A stretch of 44,063 nt of DNA from Bradyrhizobium sp. (lineage in GTDB: Bacteria; Pseudomonadota; Alphaproteobacteria; Rhizobiales; Xanthobacteraceae), in NCBI GenBank assembly GCA_028290305.1, contig JAQGKC010000107.1, positions 1-44,063 of the forward strand, written 5' to 3'. The position numbers were made by a program, and so were the translations under genes. This document shows positions 32,224-41,748 of the stretch, in pieces. The notes beneath the pieces were generated by a model. It searched no databases and was not told where the DNA came from. It saw nothing but the letters and a program-made list of their open reading frames with translations. Each line of letters starts with the position of its first letter. The first letter of the stretch is position 1.

Positions 32224-33684
32224 ATGCTCAATTATCCAATCGTCAACAATCATGATGACTTGACCAAGGTCGTGGACCTTATCCTCGGTGAGGCGGGGTT
32301 GGATCGCAAAGACCAGGGAGGAACGCTGACATTCGCAGGAATGGATCCCATCCGCCCGACGCACATCAAGGTCGGCTGCGTTTCTGCTGCTGTGACGGCA
32401 GCGAACGCAATCGCCAGCGCAATCCTTTGGCGCAAGCGTACCGGACAGGGTCAGGACATCCATGTCGACCTGCGAAAGGCCTATGTTACACAGAGCGCAT
32501 GGCAGGATACCCTGGCGGATTGCACATTGATCAACGGCGTACCGCAGATGTTCGGCGGGAATGTTGGGCAGTTGGGCACCAATATCCTGCCGACGCGCGA
32601 CGGGCGTTGGGTCGTGCTTACCTCACTCTATGCCTCCAATACTGAACGGATCTGCGCTTTGCTCGACTGCGGGATACTTCCCCTGCAACTCGAACGCGCC
32701 ACCAGAAAGTGGGACTCGGAAGATCTGGAAAGGGCGGCACAGGACGCCGGTGTACCTTTGGCGATTTGTCGCACACGCGCGGAATATCATCGCACAGAAC
32801 AGTACCAGCAGAACGTGGCTACTCCCCTCATCCATATCGAAAAGATCGGCGATAGCGCGCCTGAAGCTTTGCCCAACGGACCTCGGCCGCTTTCTGGACT
32901 ACGGGTACTCGGCATGGTTCATGTTGTAGCCGGACCGGCGACGATGCGCCAATTGGCCGCCCAGGGGGCTGATTGCCTTAACCTGAATACGCTGGACTGG
33001 ATTGAAGAGCCTACCATATATCTGCAGTGCGATGCTGGTCTTCGTCAGACTTATCTGGACGCGCGTATCGATCGCAACAAAAAGCCGATTTACGAACTCG
33101 CAAAGGAAGCCGACGTTTTCGTCGAGAATCTACGCCCACATCTAGCTGGCCGGCAGGGATTTTCGGCCGAAACACTTGCGCAGCATCGCCCAGGAATCAT
33201 CTACGTCGAGATGAAGCTCAATTCACGAAAGGGCCCCTGGGCTGATTGGGCGGGCTACGACTTCACGGCAGCGGGGCTGACCGGCATGTTCTGCGACATT
33301 GGTTCGGCCGATCAGCCCCAGTTGCCGCATGGGGTCAATGTCATCTGCGACTTTCTAACCGGTTATCTGGGTGCGATTGGCGTGCAGGCCGCGCTGCTTC
33401 GTCGCGCCACCGAGGGAGGCAGCTACCGTGTTTCTGTTAATCTTGCACAGACCGTCATGCTCGAGCAGGCCATTGGGCTTGTCGACAATGCGACTCTGCT
33501 GAAGCTGGACAGTCTTGGGCCCGATCACAAACCTATCAAACCAAATCTTCAGACGGGGCAAACATCCTTCGGCGAGTTCACGCGATTGGGCTCGCAAGTC
33601 GAAATGTCGAAGACTCCCGAGTTCTGGGCAGATCCGATTATCAGTCCGATTGGCTCCAGTCGACCGGTGTGGCTACCTCGTTAA
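32224..33684 (+). CDS. CaiB/BaiF (family III) CoA-transferase-like protein, two-lobed, catalytic Asp not seen
   Basis: This 486-residue protein starts at an ATG with GGAGAGG upstream. Residues 36-200 resemble the central part of CaiB proteins (AILWRKRTGQGQDIHVDLRKA; LPTRDGRWVVLTSLYASN). Residues 235-330 resemble the CaiB N-terminus (LSGLRVLGMVHVVAGPATMRQLAAQGAD ... EADVFVENLRPH), and 340-415 the central part again. In active enzymes the nucleophilic Asp follows the GxGQxVxVSxxD motif; here the two candidates read VDLRKA (81-86) and VNLAQT (405-410), with no Asp at that place. It may be a non-catalytic relative or use another residue. It is preceded by 240 bases without a gene. Confidence 0.75.
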   Translation: MLNYPIVNNHDDLTKVVDLILGEAGLDRKDQGGTLTFAGMDPIRPTHIKVGCVSAAVTAANAIASAILWRKRTGQGQDIHVDLRKAYVTQSAWQDTLADCTLINGVPQMFGGNVGQLGTNILPTRDGRWVVLTSLYASNTERICALLDCGILPLQLERATRKWDSEDLERAAQDAGVPLAICRTRAEYHRTEQYQQNVATPLIHIEKIGDSAPEALPNGPRPLSGLRVLGMVHVVAGPATMRQLAAQGADCLNLNTLDWIEEPTIYLQCDAGLRQTYLDARIDRNKKPIYELAKEADVFVENLRPHLAGRQGFSAETLAQHRPGIIYVEMKLNSRKGPWADWAGYDFTAAGLTGMFCDIGSADQPQLPHGVNVICDFLTGYLGAIGVQAALLRRATEGGSYRVSVNLAQTVMLEQAIGLVDNATLLKLDSLGPDHKPIKPNLQTGQTSFGEFTRLGSQVEMSKTPEFWADPIISPIGSSRPVWLPR

Positions 33685-33982
33685 TTCCGCGTGGCACAAA
33701 CGAGCAGCCTCTCGACGACTTCAGACAGACTGCCGCCACTGAAACCTGACTGATGACCTACTACGCCGGGACGGCAGCGCGCCAGCCCGGCCCCTTGCGC
33801 CGAGATGGCACGGCTATCGTTGCTTTCTATCCTCCACAGCATCTTCTTCCAGCCATTCCCCTACTCGATCGGCGATGGCGCAAGAATATACAAGATCATC
33901 CACACTTCGACCCTATACAATACGTTCGCTCCAGGCAGTTAACGATATGGAACACCGGCCGTTGATACCTGACATCTTGATA

Positions 33983-34582
33983 ATGCGTCCGGTCGTCGCA
34001 TTCCTTCTGCTGCTGACATGCGTTCCCTCGTACGCCCACGCTCGGCGGGAGCTGATCGCGACCTCAACCGAGGGTCAGGAAGACAGCAATGTAAAAAAGA
34101 AGGATATCGTTGGTCGCGAGCTCGAACTCTTCCGTACCATCAAAGTATCAATACGGGCAGCTCTCGCAGCAGCGCAGAGCCTTCACGCAGGCTCAAGGGT
34201 CGTAGATGTCAGCTTTGATGGCGCATCAGGCACTCCCGTCTATCGGGTGAAAACATATCGCGGAAATCAGGTCTGGGACGATGCAATCGATGCCAATAGT
34301 GGGGCGATCGTTGGTGGGACGATTATATCCTTGGTAACCGATCTGACACGGGAGGATCAAACTAACCTCATCGCTCTGAACGATGTTAGGCAAGAGATTG
34401 CCGACGGGATCGCTGTTGCCGAGAGAAATGCGCAAGGAAGGGCGATAAGCGGCGGTCTAATGAATGAAGATGGAAAGCTGAATTTCGTGATTGTGGTGGT
34501 TGCCGGCAACGATCTCAAGCAGTTCATTCTTGAGCCGCCGCATACGGCTGGCCGGGACTCGCGTCTGCGCAGCCGGCGGTGA
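33983..34582 (+). CDS. Secreted PepSY-domain-like protein
   Basis: This protein of about 199 residues has a short signal peptide (MRPVVAFLLLLTCVPSYAHA). One to two PepSY-like units follow (ALAAAQSLHAGSRVVDVSFDGASGTPVYRVKTYRGNQVWDDAIDANSGAIVG). PepSY domains are periplasmic or membrane-linked modules often attributed to protease inhibition or metal-related functions. The ATG at 33983 was chosen because the signal peptide begins there; longer frames to 33875 add unlikely residues. The 300 bases before it (33685-33982) hold no recognisable gene. It has lower GC than the catabolic genes. Confidence 0.65.
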   Translation: MRPVVAFLLLLTCVPSYAHARRELIATSTEGQEDSNVKKKDIVGRELELFRTIKVSIRAALAAAQSLHAGSRVVDVSFDGASGTPVYRVKTYRGNQVWDDAIDANSGAIVGGTIISLVTDLTREDQTNLIALNDVRQEIADGIAVAERNAQGRAISGGLMNEDGKLNFVIVVVAGNDLKQFILEPPHTAGRDSRLRSRR

Positions 34583-35623
34583 TCATGCCAAATAAGCAGT
34601 TTAAGCACGTTGCCTGAATGATGCGTAACGTCCACCTTGCGCCAAGGGCGTTCCATAACCGCCCATTCTGCGAATTAAGGTCTGGCGACGATTGGCCTCG
34701 AGCATTTTGTTGAGACGAAAGCCGGAGGGAACCGCCGCTGAGCTTTCAAATACGGCTGAGCGCAAGCAGCGAACGGTTGAGAACGACGGGCCGCGATATT
34801 CGCAACCACCACCATGATAACCGAGACAGAACGCCGTCTTCGTTCGAAGGAGCACAATCGCGCAGATTGGCGTAGTACGCTGCGCTACGCGCGAGTGACC
34901 CAATGCACACCAAACTGCGACATCAATCGCCTGCGCACGCCTCAAAACCAGATCGGTACTGCATTTGGTACTGCACGGCGCCCAACGACCGCGCCTAAGC
35001 GCTGATTGTGCTTTGCTTTTCGAGATGTCCCGGTCCAATCCATCATCGGTGCAATGGCAAAGCGTCGGTCTAACATCCTGTTTTCAATTACTTTTATAGT
35101 TCAACTCGGTTCAATCGATTTTCGGGCCGATTAATGATCCAGGCGATAGAACTAGCGCGTTTTCCTTTCTTTTCAACCAGTTGAAGCAATTCTGGCTTCT
35201 TTGCGTAATCGTCTGCGCCGATTTTGCCTTGGATCCGGTACTGCATTGCTGTACCGGCCGAACGCGTGCAGTACCGCGTTGCTGCGCTCTATTCATTACG
35301 ACCTCGACCGCGTCAATCTTGCTAGCGCCGAACAATCGATTCCACTCAAAGTCAGAAGCAAAGTAGCGCTCCGCTTTGTCGGTGCCTAGGCCCGCCACGC
35401 TCCGCTCGTAGTTTCGGCCACCATGTCGTATGGAAAGTTGCGCGCGGCGGGACTTGCGATCATGCTGACCAAAACGTCGTAGGTTCAAATCCCAGACCCC
35501 AACGGACGCCCCCCAGACTTCCCCGCTCATTCAAGGGGTAGACGGCAGGAACGCTGCGCCCGTTGACGGCCCATCGGGAGCCGAAAAAAGCGAGCCTGGT
35601 CCAGCGGATCAACGACGGCTCAC
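34583..35623. other. Gene-free, repeat-bearing region of about 1 kb
   Basis: No reading frame here has recognisable motifs; minus-strand frames of 139-145 codons (34601-35038 and 35111-35530) are poor in hydrophobic blocks and rich in Arg and Cys. The region contains four copies of GGTACTGCA (two in direct tandem) and, at 35482-35492, a GGTTCAAATCC string like a tRNA T-arm, without a matching acceptor stem. This mix is typical of degraded island boundaries. It separates the catabolic half from the envelope-type genes. Confidence 0.5.
34955..35275. repeat. Four copies of GGTACTGCA, three direct and one inverted
   Basis: Copies lie at 34955-34963, 34967-34975 (separated from the first by TTT), 35237-35245 and, inverted, 35267-35275. 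Copies 1 and 3 extend to GGTACTGCATT; copies 2 and 4 extend to GGTACTGCACG. Paired direct and inverted nine-base sites around a short spacer resemble core or arm sites of a site-specific recombinase, though no recombinase gene is near. Confidence 0.45.
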
Positions 35624-36790
35624 TCACCGCGCACAATCGTTTGGAGCGGGCACTCCGGCAAACCGGTCGGTGGTCCACTCCAGCATCGTCTCGGTACTGG
35701 CTTGCGCCGCCCTGCCGTGGCCGATGTTCGGCATCAACAGCATGTGCACCTTACTGCCGGCCTTGCACAGTTTGTCCTCGTAAGCCTTGGTCACATCGGG
35801 ATGAATGATAACATCGTCGGTGCCTTGCGCGAGGAAAACCGGAATCTCCGGCGGCAACGTGCCGGGTGAGTTCTCCGCCAGCAATGTGCGCCAGGGTTCG
35901 ACGTCTGACGGATGCTTGGTGGTCAGGAAATATTGCTCCAGCGGCTGCTCGGTGAGCTGGCGCCTTCTGAGGTCGAATGGCCCCTCGATGCATTCCTGGG
36001 CTAATTGATCGATAGCGGGTATCGCCCTCGGATCGACTACCTTGTCTATCTTCGCATCAAACACCCGCTGCCAGGACCACAGCGTCATCGCGGTGATGTT
36101 CTTGCCGCCGACGTTATCGATGTCTTCGTTCATCAGCGTCGCCAGATCGGTGGCCGGAGCCGCCGCGGCGACGCCGAGCAAGTCCAATTCCGGCGCGTAG
36201 GTTTTCGCGATGATGCCGGTGAACAGAGAGGCGTGGCCGCCCTGCGAATGGCCCCAGACCACGAACTTTTTGCCGCCGCCGGCTCCCGGCATGGTTGCGG
36301 CGACACGCACGGAGTCGATCACCGCACGGGCCTCGCTGGCGCCGACGAGGTAAGGATGCGGTCCCGGCGTGCCGAGGCCGGGATAATCGGTCGCCGCGAC
36401 CACATAGCCGCCGCGCACGAACGACCGCAGCCCCTGAATCTGCTCGAACAGGAAGATCGCCAGCGACGGCGCGCAGCGCGGCACGACGCCTGAAGTCGGG
36501 TGCGCCCAGGCCACGATCGGCCGGCCGCCTGGCGGTGGATCGCCCGGCGGCACGATGACGACGCCCGACACCAGGATCGGCTTATTATCCAATCCGGTCG
36601 AACGATAGAGCACGCGATAGGTGGTGGCGCCCAGCGGCGCGCCATCGATCACCTCTTGGCGAACCAGCGTGCCCGGAGCGCCCGCCGCCTCGGATGGCGG
36701 CGCGCGATAGAAATCGGTCTGTGCGTTCGCCGCATTCGCGCCGGCGAGCGTGCATAGGGTGGCGAGCATGATCCTGAATGCGACGGGCAT
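35624..36790 (-). CDS. Secreted lipase-family alpha/beta hydrolase
   Basis: This 388-residue protein has a signal peptide (MPVAFRIMLATLCTLAGANAANA, cleavage near 23). The body resembles secretory (LIP-type) lipases: VAWAHPTSGVVPRCAPS, GYVVAATDYPGLGTPGPHPYL, nucleophile Ser in WGHSQGGHAS near 185, Asp in AQGTDDVIIHP near 330 and His in NIGHGRAA near 360. It probably hydrolyses acylglycerols or other esters in the periplasm or outside. It is three bases downstream of the DUF4403 gene, with which it forms an operon. Confidence 0.88.
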   Translation of the reverse strand: MPVAFRIMLATLCTLAGANAANAQTDFYRAPPSEAAGAPGTLVRQEVIDGAPLGATTYRVLYRSTGLDNKPILVSGVVIVPPGDPPPGGRPIVAWAHPTSGVVPRCAPSLAIFLFEQIQGLRSFVRGGYVVAATDYPGLGTPGPHPYLVGASEARAVIDSVRVAATMPGAGGGKKFVVWGHSQGGHASLFTGIIAKTYAPELDLLGVAAAAPATDLATLMNEDIDNVGGKNITAMTLWSWQRVFDAKIDKVVDPRAIPAIDQLAQECIEGPFDLRRRQLTEQPLEQYFLTTKHPSDVEPWRTLLAENSPGTLPPEIPVFLAQGTDDVIIHPDVTKAYEDKLCKAGSKVHMLLMPNIGHGRAAQASTETMLEWTTDRFAGVPAPNDCAR

Positions 36791-36793
36791 AGC

Positions 36794-38212
36794 TCACATT
36801 CCATAGAGGATTTTGAGATCGCCGCTGACGCGCAGCGCGATGCTGACGCCATCGGCCAGGAGCTGGATGCTGTCCAGCTTAGCGGTGGTGAGTTGACCTT
36901 CCATTCTAAAACCGTTCTTCAACGGCCGGTTCAGGCGTTCATTGGCGGCGTTCAGCAGATTTTGATACGCGAGGCCATAACCGATGTCGGGGATTTGCTT
37001 CAGCTGATCGAGCAACTGGTCCTGTAATTGCGCCGCCACCGACCCTTCCGGCAGCGATGTGTCGCCTGCCAGGTTGGAAATCTTGATCGATTGCTGGCTG
37101 GCATCGACATTGAGCGCGGCCGACAAATAGAGCCATTCGCCGGCAGCAGGCTCGCTGTCGCCGGGCTTGGCGACGCGAACGCCGATCACCAGTTTGCCCG
37201 ACGATGGATAGATCTGCATTTCCTTGACGATCGGAGCGGCCTTGCTGGCGGCCACCACCTGCATAATCTTGTCACGCATGGCGTCATAATTGACGCGCAC
37301 TGGAAGCAGGACATCGAAGGTGCCGGGCTGGGCGACGTCGTTACCAAGCGCCGGCAGTGACGTCGGCGTCACCGCTTTGGGTGCCTGGCCGACCAGGGTC
37401 TGAACCGTGCCGGTCAACTCAAGCGAACCCGACAGATCCCTGGTAGTGGCATGAACGCCTGCGAACGCCGCGCTCGCTGGGGTGATCTGCAGCCAGACCG
37501 GCGGATCCTGCGAGATCTGAACCGGCTGGAACGCCTGCTCCCAGGCTTTCGCCGCCTTGTCATGCAGATCGAGGCGGCGCGCGTTCTCCTGCGCTTGCGC
37601 CCGGATTCGGCCGAGCTGTCTGCGAATGCTCGGTTCGGCATATTTGGTCAGCGAGATGTCGCGACCAAGGACGTGGAGCACCGGCGGTTCGGTCCAGTGG
37701 AAAGAGTCGCTGAAATTCAGATCGACCGACCAATCCCTGGTCAGTTTCGGCCGAGACTCGACCTCAACCATTGCCCGGCCTTCGGCGTCGCCATGAATGC
37801 GCGACGTGAAACGGTTGGCGCCCTGGCCCTCGATGGTACCGAAGATCGGAATGGAGCCGACAAGATGGTCGCCGCGGCCATAGATTGACATCGCGCCGCG
37901 ATCGACGAAACCGTCGACGTCGCAATTGGCCCTGATGCGAAACACGAATACGCGCTTGTTCACGCAACCGATGCGCTCGTCGATGGTGGCCAGCCGCCTC
38001 GGGACGCCGCGCTCGACCGCCGAAGCTATCGATGGAAGTCCGAATTCGATCGTCGCCGAAACCCGCGATGGCGTTGTCAGCGCCGACGGCTGATCGGGAA
38101 TAACCGGCGGCTTTTCTCCCGCCAACGCCGTCCCGGCAAAGGCGGTGGTGCAGAGCAACACCATGACGCCATAATTCACATGATTGCGTAACGCTTGACG
38201 ATCAATTGTCAT
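36794..38212 (-). CDS. DUF4403 family exported protein
   Basis: This 472-residue protein has a hydrophobic leader (MVLLCTTAFAGTALA, ending near residue 31). The body has the repeated beta-rich pattern of DUF4403 proteins, including HWTEPPVLHVLGRDISLTKYAEPSIRRQL near 175-200, PVWLQITPASAAFAGVHA and the closing NRPLKNGFRMEGQL ... SGDLKILYGM. These proteins are predicted lipid-binding, TULIP-like folds of the envelope; no activity is established. Its promoter region carries one copy of the 30-base repeat shared with the gene at 42024. ATG 38164 is a possible alternative start. Confidence 0.8.
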   Translation of the reverse strand: MTIDRQALRNHVNYGVMVLLCTTAFAGTALAGEKPPVIPDQPSALTTPSRVSATIEFGLPSIASAVERGVPRRLATIDERIGCVNKRVFVFRIRANCDVDGFVDRGAMSIYGRGDHLVGSIPIFGTIEGQGANRFTSRIHGDAEGRAMVEVESRPKLTRDWSVDLNFSDSFHWTEPPVLHVLGRDISLTKYAEPSIRRQLGRIRAQAQENARRLDLHDKAAKAWEQAFQPVQISQDPPVWLQITPASAAFAGVHATTRDLSGSLELTGTVQTLVGQAPKAVTPTSLPALGNDVAQPGTFDVLLPVRVNYDAMRDKIMQVVAASKAAPIVKEMQIYPSSGKLVIGVRVAKPGDSEPAAGEWLYLSAALNVDASQQSIKISNLAGDTSLPEGSVAAQLQDQLLDQLKQIPDIGYGLAYQNLLNAANERLNRPLKNGFRMEGQLTTAKLDSIQLLADGVSIALRVSGDLKILYGM

Positions 38213-38340
38213 CTTCCTGTTCCCTACATATCCGGGTTGTCGATTAGCGCGAGGGCTCTTGATGCCACGCGCGCCGGATCTTGCCAGCGCTTTGCCCGCG
38301 AAAAGTATGATGAAGCTTTCTCAGGAAATGGCGTCGCTTA

Positions 38341-38370
38341 CAAATACCGAGTCAATATGCAGGTATAGGC
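38341..38370 (-). repeat. 30-base repeat, copy A, upstream of the DUF4403-lipase operon
   Basis: Twenty-seven of 30 bases agree with 42120-42149 in the same orientation. The core is TCAATATGCAGGTAT, bracketed by ATACC and GGTAT half-sites. It lies about 130 bases before the DUF4403 start. Placement of both copies roughly 100-130 bases upstream of minus-strand exported-protein genes suggests a shared promoter or operator. Confidence 0.55.
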
Positions 38371-38409
38371 TCGGCCGATGGCGACGACGTGAATCGAAGC
38401 GCGCTATAT

Positions 38410-38784
38410 TTAGAATGGACCGCGCGAAGCGATCGCATCGAGCACCGCGGACAGAGCGGTGATGCGAGATTGATAGGCGCGTGCGATGCATGCGCTATCA
38501 TCCCCGCAGGCATTGCGCTCCTTCAACCATGTCCGCTGCGCATCGACGATATCGCCACGCTGTCCCATCGCGACCAGCGACGTCACGACGCCGAACATTG
38601 TCGCCATACGCGCTTCCGCCTGTCCGAGCGGATAGCTCCGGCAGATCGTGCGCTCTGCCGACGAGGACGCCTTGCTGCAATCGATCGGCGTGTAGTCCGC
38701 GGCGCACGCCGGAACCGAGGCGGCAAGCAGGCTGAGCGCGACCAGGCCGCCCGTCAGTTTTCGAAGACTATTGCAGTGAAACAT
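38410..38784 (-). CDS. LprI-like (DUF1311) exported small protein
   Basis: This 124-residue protein has a signal peptide (LTGGLVALSLLAASVPACA, cleavage near 28). An LprI-type domain follows with four cysteines in DCSKASSSAERTICRSYPLGQAEARM and WLKERNACGDDSACIARAYQSRI. Members include a lysozyme inhibitor of mycobacteria; most are simply periplasmic helical proteins. It stands alone between the DUF4403 and acyl-CoA ligase genes, with 197 gene-free bases downstream that hold the 30-base repeat. Confidence 0.82.
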   Translation of the reverse strand: MFHCNSLRKLTGGLVALSLLAASVPACAADYTPIDCSKASSSAERTICRSYPLGQAEARMATMFGVVTSLVAMGQRGDIVDAQRTWLKERNACGDDSACIARAYQSRITALSAVLDAIASRGPF

Positions 38785-38836
38785 GATGATATCTCTACGA
38801 ATTCCAGCTATTGCGCCTATGCCTCGCGCGTTCCGG

Positions 38837-40348
38837 TCAAGCTGCGATTGATCGGCGCGCTAACTGCTTGATCGCCGTACGATCGGGCTTGCCCTGCTCG
38901 GTGAGAGGCATGTGGTCGACCGAGACTACGAGGAGCGAGGCGACCGCGGCGGCGCCGAAACGATCCATAATCGCTTGGCGGCATGCTCGATCGTCGATGG
39001 CTAACCCTGCCCAAGCGATCACGGCGGCAATCGTGATATGCTCATCGGCATCTCTGACTACGACGGCATAACGGATCGATGGATGCCGACAAAGCGCCTC
39101 TTCAATTTCTGTCGGTGTGACCAAAAAACCGTTGATTTCCTGGGCATCCACCGCTCGACCCAAGATATGCAGGAGCCCGTCCCGATCCAGGCGGCCAAGA
39201 TCGCCGGTATTATACCATCCCTCTTGGAAATTCTGGGAACTAAGACCAGGGTTGTTACGATATCCGCACGCCATGGCCGGAGACCTCACCTCGATAACCC
39301 CGATTTCTCCGGAATCCACCAAGCGCCCGTCGGCTTGGCGAAATCGCACGTCGACTCCCGGCTGAATGCGGCCGGCCGAGGTGAAAGATTCGAGACGCGA
39401 CACGTGATGATCGATGGGCGCGAGCACGCTCACCAGCCCCATTTCGCTTGCTCCATAAGCATGGCCGACGATCGGCCCGAGCCGTTTGCGAGCTCTCAGC
39501 CGGAGGCTTTTTGGCGCTGAGGCACCAATGTGCGTGAGGGATCGAAGGGAAGATAGGTCGCGCGTGGCAATTTGGGGATGGTCCATCAACTCGAAGAGCT
39601 GGGGTTCGACGAGAAAGAGATCCGTAATCTTTTCCGCTTCAATGGTGGCAAGCGTATCGGCCACTTCATATGCGTCGCGGAAAACAACACGGCCTCCTCC
39701 CAGTAGCGTAATATCCACGAGGACTTGGGAAAGATACGCGAGCGGCCCGTTTATCAGTTGAATGCGATCGCGCGGACTCGTTGCGCTGACCATCGCAGTG
39801 TACGCAGCAAAGTTTCGGCAACTGCCTTTTGGCATTCCGGTGGAACCGCCGGATGAAGAAACGACGGCTAGGTCGTTCGAATCGGCCAACACGTCAATCG
39901 GATCCGTCGACGCTGACGCAGCCAGAACATCCAATCGGCCTCTAGATCCCACTTTATCGATGCCAACTGTGACGAATGGCACACCGACGCCCTCGCCGAG
40001 GTATCGCACGGTCTCGGGGAATACGACAAGCAGATCCGGTGCGATCTGTTGGAGCAGGGCCTGCCACTGGCTTTCCGTCGGCGGCGCCGATAGATAGACC
40101 GTGGCAGCGCCCAAGACATGGACTGCGTAGCGAATCGCAATCGCTTCCGGACGATTCTGTGCGAACATACCGAGCAAAGTGCCGCGGCGGATCCCCAGAT
40201 GGCGCAGAACTCGCGCATACTGAGAAATCAGAGCGAATAGGGCCTCCCCGGAGAGGCTCTCATCGCGATAACGGAGAACTGAGGAGCGCCCGGCCCGCCG
40301 CAGTTCTTGAAGCAATCTCACTATGTATACGTCATTTTCAATCGCCAT
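38837..40348 (-). CDS. AMP-binding acyl-CoA/aryl-CoA ligase family protein
   Basis: This 503-residue adenylate-forming enzyme activates a carboxylic acid with ATP and CoA. It shows the P-loop SSSGGSTGMPKGS near 165-177, YGASEMG near 300, GWYNTGDLGRLDRDGLLHILGR near 380-400, and the final Lys in GKPDRTAIKQL. The loop after the P-loop and the weak overall motif spacing resemble divergent members such as those acting on aromatic or unusual acids. GGAG lies seven bases before the ATG. The gene follows the DUF3300 gene by 74 bases on the same strand, but a functional link is not evident. Lower GC suggests separate origin. Confidence 0.87.
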   Translation of the reverse strand: MAIENDVYIVRLLQELRRAGRSSVLRYRDESLSGEALFALISQYARVLRHLGIRRGTLLGMFAQNRPEAIAIRYAVHVLGAATVYLSAPPTESQWQALLQQIAPDLLVVFPETVRYLGEGVGVPFVTVGIDKVGSRGRLDVLAASASTDPIDVLADSNDLAVVSSSGGSTGMPKGSCRNFAAYTAMVSATSPRDRIQLINGPLAYLSQVLVDITLLGGGRVVFRDAYEVADTLATIEAEKITDLFLVEPQLFELMDHPQIATRDLSSLRSLTHIGASAPKSLRLRARKRLGPIVGHAYGASEMGLVSVLAPIDHHVSRLESFTSAGRIQPGVDVRFRQADGRLVDSGEIGVIEVRSPAMACGYRNNPGLSSQNFQEGWYNTGDLGRLDRDGLLHILGRAVDAQEINGFLVTPTEIEEALCRHPSIRYAVVVRDADEHITIAAVIAWAGLAIDDRACRQAIMDRFGAAAVASLLVVSVDHMPLTEQGKPDRTAIKQLARRSIAA

Positions 40349-40422
40349 AGCTGTTCTCCAGAAAATGCGGCCTAGTCGCTAGGTACCTATTTTTCCCCTC
40401 AGGGCTTTTGATGTGAAGCTGC

Positions 40423-41673
40423 TCAGAGCCGACGTCGTCCACCGCCGCCGAAGTGAAAGCCACCGCCGAAGGCGCGTCGCTCCGGCCGGAAGGCTTGGGC
40501 GCGTGACCGCATGGCTTGGGGTCTGGCGTCGCCGCGTGGCCTCGCAAACTCCTGCCGCTCCGGCATCGCGCGTTCTGCGCGCCGGTCGAAGTCACCATCA
40601 TGCCGATCCGACAGGGCCGGAGCGATTCTCCTGGCAGCATCGCCGCCCTCGCCTGCCATGCCATGGACTGCATCAGAATGCCGGGTATCGGCACGGCCCC
40701 TGAAGACATCGTTCTGGGCGGCGGCACGATCCCTGAATGCCTCGCGCGCCGCAGCGTTGTTCACGCCTCCAAACCGTGCGGCCACACTGGCGTTGCGATA
40801 AGGCACATCGCCACGATGCGCGGGGTTGTGGGTCCAGATATTGTTGGTGACGTTGATATTGGTGTGGTTGAAGACATTAAAGCGGTTGACGTTGATGATG
40901 ACGTTATTATGCCACCAGTCGCATTCGCCCCAGATAGCCGCACCGACCGTCACACCCGCCGCAAACGAAACCACGTCGCTGGCAACAAACCCGGGCGGAG
41001 ACCAATAGAACGGCGGATAGGACGGATAATCCCATGCTCCATAGACCACGGCTGGATTGTAGACCGGGACGTAATAAACGTCGGGGTTGACGGGCTCGAT
41101 CACGATCGCTTGCCCAATGCCGGAAACAGCAATGTCTGCCGGCGCCGCCGCTAGCGTTACCACTTGCTGTGGCGTTGATTGCAGGTTTCCTGTCGCTTGC
41201 GCTTCGGCGCGCAGCGTTTGCACGGCAGCAAGCACCTCCTGCTGCTGCGCCAGGACGGCGTCGCCGAGTTGCTGCGTCCAGTCGAGCTTGTCGCTCATCA
41301 TCTGCAATGTTTGCGGCACCGCGGTGAGCGCCTTGACGCTTGGATCCCACGATTGCGCCTGCATCGCATCCTGAAGAGCCTGGCCATTGACCATTGAATT
41401 GTCGTGCGACCATCGCGCCGCCTCGACGACCTCCAGCGGATAAGTCGAGGCCATCAGTACCTGAGTCAGAAGCGGATCCGGATAAAGCGCGATCGGGGCA
41501 ACCAGCTGTTCAATCTGTCCTTCGGACAACTGCTGTTCGGTCGGTGTCTGGGTGTGCTCCGCAGCGACCGCGTCCTGGGCGCGGACCGGCGCAACCGCGA
41601 CGCTGCAGATTAATACCAACGGAGCCGCGCACAGAGCGAGCTGGCGGAGCGCCATAATCGTTTTACTTTTCAT
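40423..41673 (-). CDS. DUF3300 family exported protein
   Basis: This protein of about 416 residues has a leader (LALCAAPLVLICSVAVAPVRA). The DUF3300 domain follows at about 45-230, with LVAPIALYPDPLLTQVLMASTYP, WDPSVKALTAVPQTLQMM and EPVNPDVYYVPVYNPAVVYGAW. A glycine-rich VGAAIWG patch, an Asn-rich stretch and a long Arg/Ala/Gly-rich tail ending FHFGGGGRRRL complete it. The function is unknown; the family is exported and common in rhizobia. ATG 41673 was chosen over 41748 because AAGGA lies seven bases upstream and the leader starts there. Confidence 0.85.
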   Translation of the reverse strand: MKSKTIMALRQLALCAAPLVLICSVAVAPVRAQDAVAAEHTQTPTEQQLSEGQIEQLVAPIALYPDPLLTQVLMASTYPLEVVEAARWSHDNSMVNGQALQDAMQAQSWDPSVKALTAVPQTLQMMSDKLDWTQQLGDAVLAQQQEVLAAVQTLRAEAQATGNLQSTPQQVVTLAAAPADIAVSGIGQAIVIEPVNPDVYYVPVYNPAVVYGAWDYPSYPPFYWSPPGFVASDVVSFAAGVTVGAAIWGECDWWHNNVIINVNRFNVFNHTNINVTNNIWTHNPAHRGDVPYRNASVAARFGGVNNAAAREAFRDRAAAQNDVFRGRADTRHSDAVHGMAGEGGDAARRIAPALSDRHDGDFDRRAERAMPERQEFARPRGDARPQAMRSRAQAFRPERRAFGGGFHFGGGGRRRL

Positions 41674-41748
41674 CTTCGTTTCCTTCGATTGCCCGTGTCG
41701 CTGACCACTATCGAGACATCCAGTCTGCGACGGCGATCGCGCGTTCAC

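Noticed and set aside
35425..35510. tRNA gene suggested by GGTTCAAATCC
   Set aside because: The T-loop string is good, but the T-stem has mismatches and no complementary 5' acceptor strand or anticodon stem can be formed, so at most a remnant.
34601..35530. Minus-strand open frames of 139-145 codons as hypothetical proteins
   Set aside because: Composition is Arg/Cys rich without domains, and they cross the repeats and the tRNA-like string; reading such strings gives spurious protein-like frames.
40355..40400. Terminator CCTAG-TCG-CTAGG between the DUF3300 and ligase genes
   Set aside because: The stem is only five pairs and the nearby T-run is on the wrong side for leftward transcripts.
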